Shown here one piece after another: positions 51,939 to 62,900 of a DNA stretch of 64,000 nucleotides. The position numbers were made by a program, and so were the translations under genes. Source of the stretch: Amphibalanus amphitrite (lineage: Eukaryota > Arthropoda > Thecostraca > Balanomorpha > Balanidae). Every line of letters begins with the position of its first letter. Position 1 is the first letter of the stretch. The DNA lies in contig NW_024881585.1 in the NCBI RefSeq assembly GCF_019059575.1, positions 501,001 to 565,000 on the forward strand, read 5' to 3'. Below the pieces are notes generated by a model, which had not been told where the DNA came from, did not search any database, and worked only from the letters and a program-made list of their open reading frames with translations.

Positions 51939-54900
51939 TTGGTATTATCTGATATGGCTTCTCGAGATGATATAAGTAATTATAGGGCCTCTGAGCTGCA
52001 GCGCTTGCTAGAAGAGCGTGGACTAGATACATCGGGCAAGAAAGTAGAGTTAGTTGATAGGTTGTGGGCGGCAATGGAGGAGGAGCGGGAGAGTAGTAAG
52101 GTAGCAGTAAGTGAGGGAGTTAGTGCTCCAGAGGAGCGTGCTGTGCTGCAGGGTCAATTGAGATTTTTGAAAGAGAGAAGTATGCTAGATGAGGAGGAGG
52201 CCCGTATAGAACAGATGCAAAGAAAGATAAAGGCTAGGCGAGAGCAGTTAGTTCTAGAACAGAAACTTGCTGCCATGGGACATGATGTCACTGAGGATGT
52301 TAGGATTCGAACGGGGCATAGTGACATCTCTACTGCACTGACAGAGCAGGTGCAGCGGTCACTGCTGCCTCCTGCAGCTTTGACTCCCTTCCGTGGTGAG
52401 ATCTCAGAATATCGACTTTTCATTCAGGCCTTTGAGTCCCGTGTAGCGGCCAGGACCGGGGATAAATCGGAGTTATTATATTATCTCGAGCAATATACCC
52501 AAGGGAAGCCCAGGGAGATCGTGCGCAGCTGCCTCTATCTCGGCGACCAGGGCTATGCTGAGGCCCGGCGTTTGCTGGAGGTGCGGTACGGTAATCGGCA
52601 TCTGCTCATAGAGACCTTCTCGGATAAGCTCAGAGACTGGCCCAAGGTAGCTGAAGGGGATGTTGAAGGGCTGGACAGGCTGGTGCTGTTACTGACAGAG
52701 ATCCAGCATGCCATGGCTGGCCTCCCAAAGGGGGAGCTGGACCACCCGCGAACCCTGAGGGATGTTGTACGAAAGTTGCCTGGGTACTTGCAGGATCGGT
52801 GGCTCAGGGAGGTCGACAGGGTGATGGAGGGACCAGAGGGCCGGATGGTGGAACTTAAGGACCTGGTGGATTTTCTGGCAGCTGAGGTCAGGGTAAAGAG
52901 TAATGCGGTCTTCGGATCGCTGCGGTCTGGACCGCGGGCGTCTGGCGGCGTGAGTCGCGTCGATCCTCATCGCGCGCGCGTGAGTGCTGTTAACGCTCGG
53001 CCGCTGCCGTCGTCAGCGGGCCGGCGCTGCGAGTTCTGTGATGGCAATCACTTCATTGGGGACTGTGATCAGCTGATGTGGCAGACCTGGGACCGTAGAA
53101 AGGGGGTTGTGTCTGATCACAGGCTCTGCTTTGGGTGCCTGAGAAAGGGACACGTGGCGAGGTTTTGTCGCTCGCGGCTGAAGTGTAGCGTCTGTGGTGC
53201 ACGGCACCCTACTGTGCTGCACAGGACGTTCTCATCGGCGCCACCTGGTGCGGGTTCTTCCCCAGGATCTCGTGCTGTTCAGGTTCCGTCTGGTGGGAGC
53301 CATGTGCCGCCTGGCAGCGCTCAGGTGCCCGGCCGGGTGAATCAGTCACCTACCGAGGCGATCCGTGCGGTACCGGGGGGAGGTCGCACATCTGTTCGTG
53401 GTGTGCCGGGCCCGAGTCAGCCGGTGCAGGATGGTGCTGGTGCCGGTGGGGGTCCTGTGGGTACCCGTACGGTTCAATCGCTCGGTGGAGGTGGAGCATC
53501 CATGGTCAGTGCACGCGTGGATGTCACTGATGATGTACGTACTTACATGCCGATAGTCCCGGTTCGGCTAAGGTCGAGCACGGGCAAGGAGATTGTAACG
53601 AATGCCTTCCTGGACCAAGGCAGTTCTACCTCCTTCATTACTGATCAAACCATAACTCGATTGGGGGTAGAGAAACGGCCGACGACGATTCGCATAGATA
53701 CGGTGACGGATTCAAGGCAGGAGTTGGACTCCGGCCTCGTTGAAGGCGTAGAGGTCGCGCCTCTCGTTGGCGATCAGTACCGTTGTCTACCGCCCTTATT
53801 CTCACTGGCCAACATACCAGTCACGTCCAGTGACAGGTGCAGTGTAGAACAGGCGACGAGATGGGAGCATCTGAATGGTGTAGAAATTCTGGATTTGAAC
53901 GTGCCCGTCGGGCTGCTGATTGGTGGAAATGTTGCTGACCTTCTGATGGTGAGAGAGGTTGTGTCTCCGTCAGCAGGACAGGAAGGACCACATGGTGTCA
54001 GAGTTGATTTGGGTTGGTACGTAGTGGGACTCTCCTGTCACGGCCTAGACGGCAGACCGCATCTGGTTAACTTTCTGCGAAAAAGTGATTGCAGAGATGA
54101 CGAGGAGGACATCCGTTTGATGTTTGAGAAACTTTACTCTGAGGAGTTCCGTGATGTATCTGACAATCGTGAAGGCATGTCTGTCGAGGACAAGGAGTGG
54201 TTGGACAGGGTGAAAGGTACCGTCCGCAAGGACGAGGACGGTCACTTCGAAATCGCTCTTCCAAGGTCAGACCTGGGTAGCATTCCTGACAGCTTCCCAG
54301 TTGCCGAGAAGCGACTCGGTTCGCTCAGAAGGAAGTTTAAACGGGACCCGAGCATGTTTCAGTCGTACGCGTCTGTGATCAACTCGCTGAGAGATGACGG
54401 CTATGCAGAGAAGGTTCCGTCCAGCGAGCTTGCCCCAAGGTCACGTGACGTTTGGTACCTTCCGCACCATGCGGTAGAAAGCCCAGCGAAACTCAGGGTG
54501 GTGTTCGATTGCGCTGCTCGGTCAGCAGGGGTTTGTCTAAATGACATTCTCCAAGGCGGTCCCCACCTGGGTCAGCCGCTGACAGCGGTTGTTTCTCGCT
54601 TTCGTGAAGGTGGTGTGGCTTTCGCTTGCGACATACAGGCGATGTATCACAGGGTACATGTCCCTGCCAGGGATTCAGACTTACTTCGGTTCTTGTGGTT
54701 CAAGAACGATGACATTGATGCAGGCGAGATTGAAGTGTGGAGAATGCGTTCACACGTATTCGGTGCGGTCTCTAGCAGCAGCGTTGCATCCTTGGCTGTG
54801 CAACTGTGCGCCGAGGGGGGAAAGCAGCAGTTTCCCGAGGCCGCTGATGTGCTGCTGCGAAACATGTACGTTGATGACGCGCTTGTGGCAGTCGACTCTG

Positions 54901-57500
54901 TTGAGAAAGCGGTCAGTCTCGCAGATGATCTGAAACGGCTGTGCCAAACGGGCGCGTTCAGCATGAGGAAGTTTGTATCTAACAGTGCAGATTTCCTAAG
55001 GAGCATTCCCGAAGGAGAGAGAGGAAAGGGCGTCAGGGATTTGAATCTGGACAGAGACGAACTTGGCTGTAATCGTGCGTTGGGCGTGGAATGGTGCATG
55101 GAGGATGACACGTTCCGTTTTTGCTTTCAAGACAGGAAGAGCCCGGTGACGAGACGCGGGATCCTGTCCACTGCCAGCAGTGTTTTCGATCCCATTGGAT
55201 TCTGGGCTCCCATTTCCCTGTCAGCGAAGCTGATTCTGCAGAAACTTTGTGCTGCATCCTGTGGCTGGGATGAGGCAATTCCACCCGCTTTGGTTGATGA
55301 GTGGCAAGCATGGCTTCGCCGAGCTGAGGAGCTGAGCGGTGCGTGCTTGGCTCGTGACATATCTGGTCCATCGGGAAGTGTGCGCTCCACGGAGCTGCAC
55401 GTGTTCGTCGACGCCAGCGAATCGGCCTATTCTGCGGTGGCATATATTCGAAAGGAAGTCGTGACCGAGAGTGATGGAGACAGTGTGTTCATGGAATTCC
55501 TGATGGGAAAGTCCCGAGTGGCCCCGCTTCGCTCTGTATCCGTCCCAAAGCTCGAGCTGGCTGGGGCCGTGCTGGGTTCTTTGATCCGGCAGTTTCTCGT
55601 CAGGGAGCTTGACACGAGGTTCGACAGAGTACATATGTGGACGGATAGTATGGTGGTGTTGATGATGATCAGGAACAGGACGACCCGGTTCAAAACCTAC
55701 GTTGCGAACCGACTGGCCCTGATACATGACGTGACAGAGGTGTCTGAATGGGGTTATGTACCCTCGGGAGATAACCCTGCCGACGTGGGCTCACGTGGTG
55801 CAGACGGGACCAACTTGGGAATGTGGCTAAGGGGTCCGGGCTTCTTGATGAAGGACCAGTCAATGTGGCCTGTGGAGCCGACTGAGCGTACCCCTCTCCC
55901 AGCGTCTGAGGTAAAGAAGTCTAGTCCTGTAGCCACAGCGTTGGTCGGGCGTCAGACTGATCCATTCGGTGGGCTAGTTCGTTACTTTTCGTCTTTCTAT
56001 CGGCTGAAGGTGGCAGTAGCCTGGTACAAAAGATTCATGACTGTCATCAAAAATGGTGATTTCCGCAGGTACGTTTTGGCGAAGAGGAAAGGACTCAGGC
56101 CAAGACGTGGTGGAGGCGCGCAGGCTCTCCTGACGCAGTCGGACTTGAGCGATGCTGAGTCCGACATTCTCCGCTACGCTCAGTCCGGCATGGCTGATCT
56201 TCCTCGTGATCTGTCCACGGACGGTCCGGTGAGGGTGGCGAGGACCAGCCCCTTGGCCGCTCTCAGACCGCATATTCGTGATGGTCTCCTGGTGGTGGGA
56301 GGTCGGCTGGATGCGGCAGAAGGAATCTCGATGCGAGCTCGTCATCCGGTGATACTCCCACGGGAGCATCACGTTTCAAAATTGGTGATCCGTGAGGCAC
56401 ACAGAGCTGTGGGACACGAAGGGAGAGATCATACGCTGTGGCGTGTGAGGGATAAGTACTGGGTTATTGGCGCGGGGAGAGAGATCAGAAAGATGCTGCG
56501 TGGGTGCACGGTATGTAGGAAGGTGAATGGCCGGCCGCTCGGGCAGCTGATGGCGGACCTGCCAGACGAACGCGTCGTTCCGGGCGTTGGGGCGTTCGAG
56601 AAGATCTCGTGTGACGTTTTCGGTCCTATCCCTGTGAAGAGTGGCCGGACAGAACGTAAGTGTTGGGCGCTGTTGAGTACCTGCATGACGACTCGAGGGG
56701 TGCATATAGAGCTGCTGGAGTCGCTCAGCACTGATTCGTTGGTCAATGCTATACGCCGTGTAGCAGCTCGCCGCGGAGAAATCCGCCAAGTGAGATCTGA
56801 TAATGGGACTAACATGTGCGGAGCTGACAGGGAGCTTCGCGAGGCCCTGTTAGAGCTTGATCCCGAGGAGTTGCAACGGGCAGCCCGACCGCACGGAATT
56901 GACTGGGTGTTCAATCCGCCTCACGGTTCTCACTTTTCTGGGTCTGTAGAGCGTCAGATTAGGAGTGTCCGAAAAATTTGGAGGTCTATGCCTGTCACTC
57001 GTCTGTTGGATCGTGAAGCGCTGTACACACTGCTCTGTGAAATAGAATCAATCCTGAACAGCAGGCCGCTCACGTTTGTTACCACCAGTGACAGTAACGT
57101 TGAGCCAATTACCCCGAATCACTTGCTTCTCTTGCGTGCGTCTGTTCATCCTGTTCCTGGTGTGTTCGGTGAGTCCGAGTCGTTCTCGAGGCGCCGCTGG
57201 AGGTACGTGCAGTACTTGGCTGATCAGTTTTGGGTGAGATGGAAGAGAGAATATTTGCCTGCGCTCCAGGCTAGGCAAAGATGGAGACATGGTGCGAGAA
57301 ATCTCCAGGTAGGAGATATTGTACTGCTTGTCGAGACAGGTGCTCCCCGAGGTACTTGGCCACTTGCCAGGGTAGTTGAGACGAGACCCAGTCGGGACGG
57401 CCGTGTTCGAAAGGCCTTAGTTAAGACCAGTGTATCGACTTACCTCCGACCTATCCATAAGATGGTTTTAGTTCTTGCTGAGGCCGATTTGGAGTGGTGA
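51939..57500 (+). CDS. BEL/Pao gag-pol polyprotein, full length, with N-terminal SAP-like motif
   Basis: One open frame of 1,853 codons (an alternative ATG is at 51954). Domains in order: SAP-like motif (about residues 13-46, LQRLLEERGLDTSGKKVELV); coiled coil (48-114); DUF1759 gag (about 149-300); cysteine knuckles (about 364-430: CEFC...C, CFGCLRKGHVARFC, CSVC...H); DUF1758 aspartic protease (DQGS, D559); reverse transcriptase with YVDD at 977-980; RNase H (from about 1152; VDASES, MWTDS); H2C2 zinc finger (about 1488-1530); integrase with D1559, D1621 (SDNGTN) and E1671; DUF5641 at the C-terminus (from about 1757). Together these assemble the particle, process it, copy RNA to DNA and integrate it. 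No stop or shift is seen and all catalytic residues are present, so it is plausibly active. Confidence 0.97.
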   Translation: MVLSDMASRDDISNYRASELQRLLEERGLDTSGKKVELVDRLWAAMEEERESSKVAVSEGVSAPEERAVLQGQLRFLKERSMLDEEEARIEQMQRKIKARREQLVLEQKLAAMGHDVTEDVRIRTGHSDISTALTEQVQRSLLPPAALTPFRGEISEYRLFIQAFESRVAARTGDKSELLYYLEQYTQGKPREIVRSCLYLGDQGYAEARRLLEVRYGNRHLLIETFSDKLRDWPKVAEGDVEGLDRLVLLLTEIQHAMAGLPKGELDHPRTLRDVVRKLPGYLQDRWLREVDRVMEGPEGRMVELKDLVDFLAAEVRVKSNAVFGSLRSGPRASGGVSRVDPHRARVSAVNARPLPSSAGRRCEFCDGNHFIGDCDQLMWQTWDRRKGVVSDHRLCFGCLRKGHVARFCRSRLKCSVCGARHPTVLHRTFSSAPPGAGSSPGSRAVQVPSGGSHVPPGSAQVPGRVNQSPTEAIRAVPGGGRTSVRGVPGPSQPVQDGAGAGGGPVGTRTVQSLGGGGASMVSARVDVTDDVRTYMPIVPVRLRSSTGKEIVTNAFLDQGSSTSFITDQTITRLGVEKRPTTIRIDTVTDSRQELDSGLVEGVEVAPLVGDQYRCLPPLFSLANIPVTSSDRCSVEQATRWEHLNGVEILDLNVPVGLLIGGNVADLLMVREVVSPSAGQEGPHGVRVDLGWYVVGLSCHGLDGRPHLVNFLRKSDCRDDEEDIRLMFEKLYSEEFRDVSDNREGMSVEDKEWLDRVKGTVRKDEDGHFEIALPRSDLGSIPDSFPVAEKRLGSLRRKFKRDPSMFQSYASVINSLRDDGYAEKVPSSELAPRSRDVWYLPHHAVESPAKLRVVFDCAARSAGVCLNDILQGGPHLGQPLTAVVSRFREGGVAFACDIQAMYHRVHVPARDSDLLRFLWFKNDDIDAGEIEVWRMRSHVFGAVSSSSVASLAVQLCAEGGKQQFPEAADVLLRNMYVDDALVAVDSVEKAVSLADDLKRLCQTGAFSMRKFVSNSADFLRSIPEGERGKGVRDLNLDRDELGCNRALGVEWCMEDDTFRFCFQDRKSPVTRRGILSTASSVFDPIGFWAPISLSAKLILQKLCAASCGWDEAIPPALVDEWQAWLRRAEELSGACLARDISGPSGSVRSTELHVFVDASESAYSAVAYIRKEVVTESDGDSVFMEFLMGKSRVAPLRSVSVPKLELAGAVLGSLIRQFLVRELDTRFDRVHMWTDSMVVLMMIRNRTTRFKTYVANRLALIHDVTEVSEWGYVPSGDNPADVGSRGADGTNLGMWLRGPGFLMKDQSMWPVEPTERTPLPASEVKKSSPVATALVGRQTDPFGGLVRYFSSFYRLKVAVAWYKRFMTVIKNGDFRRYVLAKRKGLRPRRGGGAQALLTQSDLSDAESDILRYAQSGMADLPRDLSTDGPVRVARTSPLAALRPHIRDGLLVVGGRLDAAEGISMRARHPVILPREHHVSKLVIREAHRAVGHEGRDHTLWRVRDKYWVIGAGREIRKMLRGCTVCRKVNGRPLGQLMADLPDERVVPGVGAFEKISCDVFGPIPVKSGRTERKCWALLSTCMTTRGVHIELLESLSTDSLVNAIRRVAARRGEIRQVRSDNGTNMCGADRELREALLELDPEELQRAARPHGIDWVFNPPHGSHFSGSVERQIRSVRKIWRSMPVTRLLDREALYTLLCEIESILNSRPLTFVTTSDSNVEPITPNHLLLLRASVHPVPGVFGESESFSRRRWRYVQYLADQFWVRWKREYLPALQARQRWRHGARNLQVGDIVLLVETGAPRGTWPLARVVETRPSRDGRVRKALVKTSVSTYLRPIHKMVLVLAEADLEW

Positions 57501-57689
57501 GTGTTTCGCGGCCGCCAAGGTGTGCAGCTCTGATTGTGTTCCTGTTTATATGTGTTAGCTTGTAAGGCTACTACAGGCGGCGTCGAGACGTTGCGAGCGT
57601 ACCTTAGTGTTGTGTATCGATATATTCTGTCATGTCTTGTTGTTCCCATGTAGTTATCGTGGCAGCGCTCAAGTTTTTCAGCCGTATGC
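57501..57689 (+). other. BEL 3' untranslated segment
   Basis: Short non-coding region between the stop codon and the polypurine tract. Confidence 0.7.
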
Positions 57690-57701
57690 TGAAGGGGGGA
57701 G
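57690..57701 (+). promoter_or_regulatory. Polypurine tract of intact BEL
   Basis: TGAAGGGGGGAG directly abuts the 3' LTR, the position of the plus-strand primer in LTR retrotransposons. Confidence 0.88.
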
Positions 57702-58815
57702 TGTAGGCGCTGCTCGTACGTCTGCTAGACTCAGCTGCTCGGTGCGCGGTTAGGTCGACAGTAGCGCCCCCCGTGGCCCTCCTGCTTGCGTAGCTCGGCA
57801 ATAGATGGCACCGCCGGCTAGTGGCAGTACATGTGTGTGTGTGTCAGTACTAGCGCAGTATAGTGATGGCAGTATTGAACTTTCTGTTGGCGTTTGTTTT
57901 TTGATTGTCGTCATTGGCTTAAGACATCTTGGCATATTATGTGTCGTGACCCTCATTTATTATATGTGGCGATTTGGTATACCTGTCTTTCGGTTTCTAT
58001 TGGCATTTTTATTCATTGGCGATTGGAGGTGATGTAGTCGTGGTACGCTTAGTGATGTTCATTTCGGTTTCTGCGTTGAGTTGGACGTGTGGCGCGGCGT
58101 GCCCTGTAAGTGAAATGGTTTGTATGGATAAAATTGTATGCCATGATTGTAATGTTTCGCATAATTTCTAATAATTACCGTTTTGCTGGTTTTTACGTGG
58201 TCAGCTCTGTTACAGTTTGCTCTTACCTGTACCATTTAGACGGATTTGTTTCGTTTCTTTGTCACTGTTACGCCACATTTGTAAATGGGGTGTCGCATGC
58301 AGGTTACGCCCGGTTTTGGTGCGAATCATCCGTGGCGCCTGCTCCTGTTGGTGGCGCCGGTTGGTGCGGCGCTCGACGTACTGGTGGCGCCGTTGGTGAG
58401 GCGTTCGGCGCGCTGGTGGCGCCTGTCTGGTGTGGCGCCCGACGCCTCGACAGCGCCCGTTTGGTGTGGCGCGCCCGGCCACGTACTTTGGCGCCTGGTT
58501 TTGGTGGCGCCCGAGCACTGTGCTCACTTTGGCTGCCGTCTACATCCTGCCGAGAGTCACTCCGATGGTGAGGATATGATTATTGTTTTGGCGTAAGTGT
58601 GTCGGCATAAGTACGAGATTTTACTTAAGTGTAATAATGTGAGATAGCACCTCATGTAGCTATGCTTCTGTCCCTCACGCCTATGTTCAACTGTGGTATG
58701 TGTTATATTTGTTTGTGTGTCTTTGGCAGAAACCGTGCTCATGCACATGCGCTGTTACAATACAGCGTGGTAATCATCTGGCCTTTTTGGCGGAGCGGAG
58801 CAGACGGCGGCTACA
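57702..58815 (+). repeat. 3' LTR of intact BEL/Pao element
   Basis: 1,114-bp near-identical partner of 50336-51449. Followed by TGTGT (58816-58820) and then the continuation of the Penelope reading frame. Confidence 0.97.
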
Positions 58816-58820
58816 TGTGT

Positions 58821-59551
58821 ACTAACCAAGGAACAGTATCAGGCAAAAGTGCATGAGCTAGTTTCTGATGAGGACACCTACGAAAAGCTGCCAAAGGATC
58901 CGACGAACAGTTACTCACGGAAAGTAAGAAAAGTTCTAAAGAATATAGAAAGGAAAGGGGGAATTTCACGAAGTTTGTACTTAAAACTCTACCCTTCAGA
59001 CCCCATGCCGCCTTTGTTTTATGGGCTTCCCAAGGTTCACAAACCAGGGGTCCCACTGAGACCGATTGTGTCCACCATTGGCTCGGTAACCTACCCTCTT
59101 GCTAAGCACCTAGCAAGCCTTCTAGCACCGCTGGTAGGAAAGACAGGCTATCATGTCAAAGACTCGAGAGATTTTGTAACGTACGTCCAGGGTTTGACTA
59201 TCAGCGAGGATGACGTCATGGTATCTTTCGATGTTCAGTCGCTGTTCACTTCAGTTCCCACGGATGAAGCTTGTGAAATAGTTCAGAAAAGGTTGAGGAC
59301 CGAGGACGAGAAGGGTGACAGCGTCGTTTTAGCCAATACGGGGATGGAGGTAGATGACATCCTAGTTCTACTTAGATTATGTTTAGATACAACATACTTT
59401 CAGGTAAATGGGGAGTGCTACAAACAAATGAAAGGAACCGCTATGGGAAGTCCGGTCAGTGTAGTTGCAGCGAACCTTTTCATGGAGGAATTGGAGCAGT
59501 CAGCTCTAAGGTCCTTTGCTCAACCGGTGAAGGTGTGGAAACGATGTCGAT
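58821..59551 (+). pseudogene. Penelope-like element, plus copy, RT core
   Basis: Resumes the interrupted frame (LTKEQYQAKVHELV) and runs through YGLPKVHKPGVPLRPIVS, SFDVQSLFTSVPTDEA and MKGTAMGSPVSVVAANLFMEEL, the motif A and B regions of Penelope RT. At about 59545 a small deletion shifts the frame exactly at the catalytic motif: VDDTFVV is encoded (from 59547) but in another frame. This copy could not make active RT even without the BEL insertion, unless the shift is an assembly error. Confidence 0.9.
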
Positions 59552-60022
59552 GACACATTCGTGGTCATCAGTGGTACCGACTTGGACCCCTTGCATGATC
59601 ATTTGAACTGTCAGAATGACAGCATTCATTTCACGGTAGAAAAGGAAAGTGACAGTACCTTACCATTTTTGGACGTCGAGGTCAGGCGGCAAATAGACGG
59701 TTCGGTCAAAACGACGGTATATCGAAAAGCGGTGCATACTGATAACTATCTAAATTTTGAGTCTCATCACAGCGTGCAACACAAAGAGTCGGTAGTTCGC
59801 TCACTTATAAAACGAGGGGAGACCTTTTCAACAGACGAGAGCGATAAAGCCGAAGAAACAAAACGCATACAAAGAGCTTTAAAAGTGAACAACTATCCAA
59901 AAAGTTTCATACGGGCTACGCGTAGGAAGATGACCAGAGAAAGGAGTAGGCCAACAGGGAAACAGCGAGAGGAAAAGCCGCCTGTTGTTCTGCCTTACGT
60001 ACAAGGGGTCACAGAAGGATAA
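59547..60022 (+). pseudogene. Penelope-like element, RT C-terminal part
   Basis: Second frame of the plus copy. VDD motif, then FTVEKESDSTLPFLDVEV and TTVYRKAVHTDNYLNFESHH, typical of the RT thumb in Penelope-like elements, followed by a basic linker. The frame ends at 60022 because of a second shift near 60010. Confidence 0.88.
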
Positions 60023-60441
60023 CTAGGTCGTTAAAACCCTACGCAAGGGTAACTTCAAAACCAGGACAGAGCCTGCGGAACATGCTGGTTAGACCAAAGG
60101 ACAAGCGGGAAAAAATTCAAAATACTGGGGTAGTCTACCAATATGAGTGTGAATGTAACAAGGTTTATATTGGGGAGACATGTAGAAGTATAAGGGCTAG
60201 GGAAGCTGAACACAAGAGAGCGATACGGAACATGGACGACAACCACTCTGGCATTTCTACTAAGCACGTCATTGACACCGGTCACTCCATCCTATGGGAA
60301 AATGTCAAAATTCTGGCGTATGAAACAGACTGGAGGAAACGTAAGATTAAAGAAGGGATATTCATAGAAAGAGCGAAGGGTAGACTTTTAAATACAAAAC
60401 CCGGTGTACCGCTGGCAAATGTGTACCGTGTGCTGAAGTAG
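60015..60441 (+). pseudogene. Penelope-like element, GIY-YIG endonuclease
   Basis: Third frame: a basic stretch (RITRSLKPYARVTSKPGQSL), then VVYQYECECNKVYIGETCRS, the GIY-YIG core with its cysteine pair, REAEHKRAIR (conserved arginine/histidine), a downstream glutamate (EGIFIERAKG) and LLNTKPG. The endonuclease makes the nick used for target-primed integration of Penelope elements. The domain is intact, but it is out of frame with the RT. Stop at 60441. Confidence 0.9.
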
Positions 60442-60730
60442 TGAAAAAGTGCAGGGTGTCTCTATACTGGGACCTGCGGAATTGTAATATGTATACTTGT
60501 ATGCATGTTGTTTCGCCGTTTTGACGATTTACTTATGATGTTGAAGCGCATGTGATAGGCATGTGTCTTTTTTATCGTTGCTGACGTCTGTGATATTACC
60601 TGATATTTTTACTCTTCATCCAAGAAGCGAAGACTTAATTTAAGCATGTGACCACATAATTTTGGAAATTTGAATGTGCGCCACTTATACGTATCCAAAC
60701 GATGTTTAATATCACGAAACGAACGACTAG
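60442..60730. other. Penelope 3' region and flank
   Basis: No coding sequence. Probably the 3' untranslated end of the Penelope copy, then unknown DNA. Confidence 0.4.
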
Positions 60731-61079
60731 TGTTTCTGCCGCCACTTCACCTTTGCTTTTCCAAGTAAGCCCAATTGATAAAACTCACTGTGATTCTGTA
60801 TTGATTCATAACTAAAAGCGGTTTTAACAATTAATGGGCCAGCAGTAGCGGCAAATAAAGGCAAAACAATTGCGGATGAAACAGTTGCCAATAAACGTAG
60901 ATATGAAAACAAAAACAACAAATAATCTAAATCTTCTCAAGTAAAATCCAATCTTCCAGTGCAAATTTCAAAGCAATAATTCGGGCTCGTTCTACTTCTT
61001 TTCTATCGCTGTTCGCGGGACTTCGTTCCTCTGGGATCCTTTGTCAACGGGTATCAAAATTTTCACAGCCGCTACAACA
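60731..61079 (-). repeat. Probable 3' LTR of a third BEL/Pao element
   Basis: On the minus strand a purine tract (ACGGGGGAGG) is followed by TGTTGTAGCGGCTG, and the segment can be closed at GGCAGAAACA (plus 60731), giving a TG...CA unit of 349 bp. No second LTR is in the window, so the outer boundary is tentative. Confidence 0.5.
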
Positions 61080-61170
61080 CCTCCCCCGTAAAACCGGGTA
61101 CGGTTTTCGAATTCTTCGGTACTTTAGTTAGTTCTGTTTTCTAATGTCGTTCCTACTGTGTCTCTTGACC

Positions 61171-62886
61171 CTACTGGCTCTGTCGCTCGATCCAAACCAA
61201 CTTGTTCGTAGGACGCTCTACTGTTTTGCCACGCATTCTGACCGATACAGAGCGCACGAGGCCATCAGTGCTTCTTTTCACTGATGTCACCAGGCCGAGC
61301 GGCCACTGGCCTCGAGGTATCGTATGATCGGCGACAAGAACCACATCACTTACCGCTAAATTGTTCTGCCGAGTCTGATTTGATGATCTTTCTTGTAGTA
61401 GCGGGAGGTATTCTTTTTGCCAGCGCTTCCAAAATTGGTCTGCTAGATACTGAGCCTGTCGCCACAGTTTTCTTCCATGAAGGTCTTCCTCCTTATATAC
61501 GCCAACTGGGATCGAAAGCGATCCTCTTGAAAGAAGAATATCGTTCGGTGACAGAGGATCCAGATCCTTTGGATCGGCGGACACAGGTGTTAATGGGCGG
61601 CTGTTCAGTATGTATTCAACTTCGCACAGGAATGTGTGAAGCGTTTCCTCGGTGAGGGACTGCAGGTGAAGCAAAGAATCTAAAATCTTGCGCACACTCT
61701 TGATCATACGTTCCCATGCACCGCCGAAGTGGGAAGCACCTGGAGGATTAAAACGCCACTGAATCCTGTTCTTGAGCAATGTTTCTTGCATTGTTTTGTT
61801 TTGTTCCACGATCGATTCCAGCTCCTTGCCAAGCTCACGCATGGCTCCTACAAAATTGGTACCTCTGTCGGATCTGATCTGTTTGATTGGTCCTCTGCGT
61901 GCTAAAAAGCGCCGTAAAGCGCATATAAACGAATCTGTTGAGAGACTGCTGGCGACTTCAATATGGATAGCTCGCATACTCAAGCAGGTAAATATGACCC
62001 CATATCGTTTTGCTTGTCCTCGGCCCTTCTTGATGAAAAAAGGTCCAAAAAGATCGATTCCAGAACTTGAAAAGGGTGGATCGAAGGGAGTTACCCGGTC
62101 TAGTGGCAGATCCGCCATCTTTTGTTTCTTGACCTGTCCGTACAAACGTCTGCAGTGGTGACATTTGGCAAGAACACGCCTGACGGCGCTATTTCCTTTG
62201 ATTATCCAATATGTCTTTCTTATCTCCGAAAGTACGTGTTCTCGTCCCCCGTGGCCAATCTCTATGTGAACCTTCTGTATCAAAAGTTCAGTCACCTTGC
62301 TCTTGTTGGGTAGAATGATTGGAAATTTCGCTGCATCAGGCAGTGATGAGTTTCTCAAACGCCCTCCGACACGAAGCAGACCGCCATGCATTTCCGGATC
62401 CAAACGATATAGAGTACTCTGCTTTCGAACGTTGTCTACAGCTAAGTTTAGCTTCTCCTGATGGAAATGTATGTCCTGCTCTTGTAGCAAGATGACGCGT
62501 TCAGCTTCCAGTAACTCTTCAACTCCCAGACCTCCAAGACGCCTCTCTCTACGCAACAACACTGACTTTACGCGCAGAAGCCATGCCACCGCTCGCGTTA
62601 AAGTCCACCATGATGAGTAGTAGTTGATAAGTGTTTGTATTGGAGATGTATTGTCAGCACCAACAGTTCGAATGGTGCATGCCGTTACAGCCTTCTTTAC
62701 CTCAGGATCATTGTTGTCGCCAAATGGGTCTATTTTTTCTTCTGGCCATGCCTCTTCGTTCTTCCACAGGATCTCAGGTCCAATTTTCCACGCCTTGTTT
62801 GTGACGAGGCTGGCTCCGTTTTGCCCACGAGACACAAAGTCAGCAGGATTGCTTTTCGAACAGACGTGCCGCCATTGCGATAGGCG
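61171..62886 (-). pseudogene. BEL/Pao pol, C-terminal part: integrase and DUF5641
   Basis: The frame begins with QWRHVCSKSNPADFVSRG, the conserved block that precedes the integrase region in BEL pol. It continues with an H2C2 zinc finger (HIEIGHGGREHVLSEI...CHHC), the integrase core (GIDLFGPF, SDRGTNFVG, GAWERMIKSV giving D, D, E), and DUF5641 (YLADQFWKRWQKEYLPLLQE ... IPRGQWPLG). It is 554 codons from the first ATG (62835) and is open a little further upstream to a stop near 62900. RT and everything upstream are missing, so it is a 5'-deleted copy of a family different from the intact BEL. Confidence 0.92.
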
Positions 62887-62900
62887 TTATCACAAGTGCA

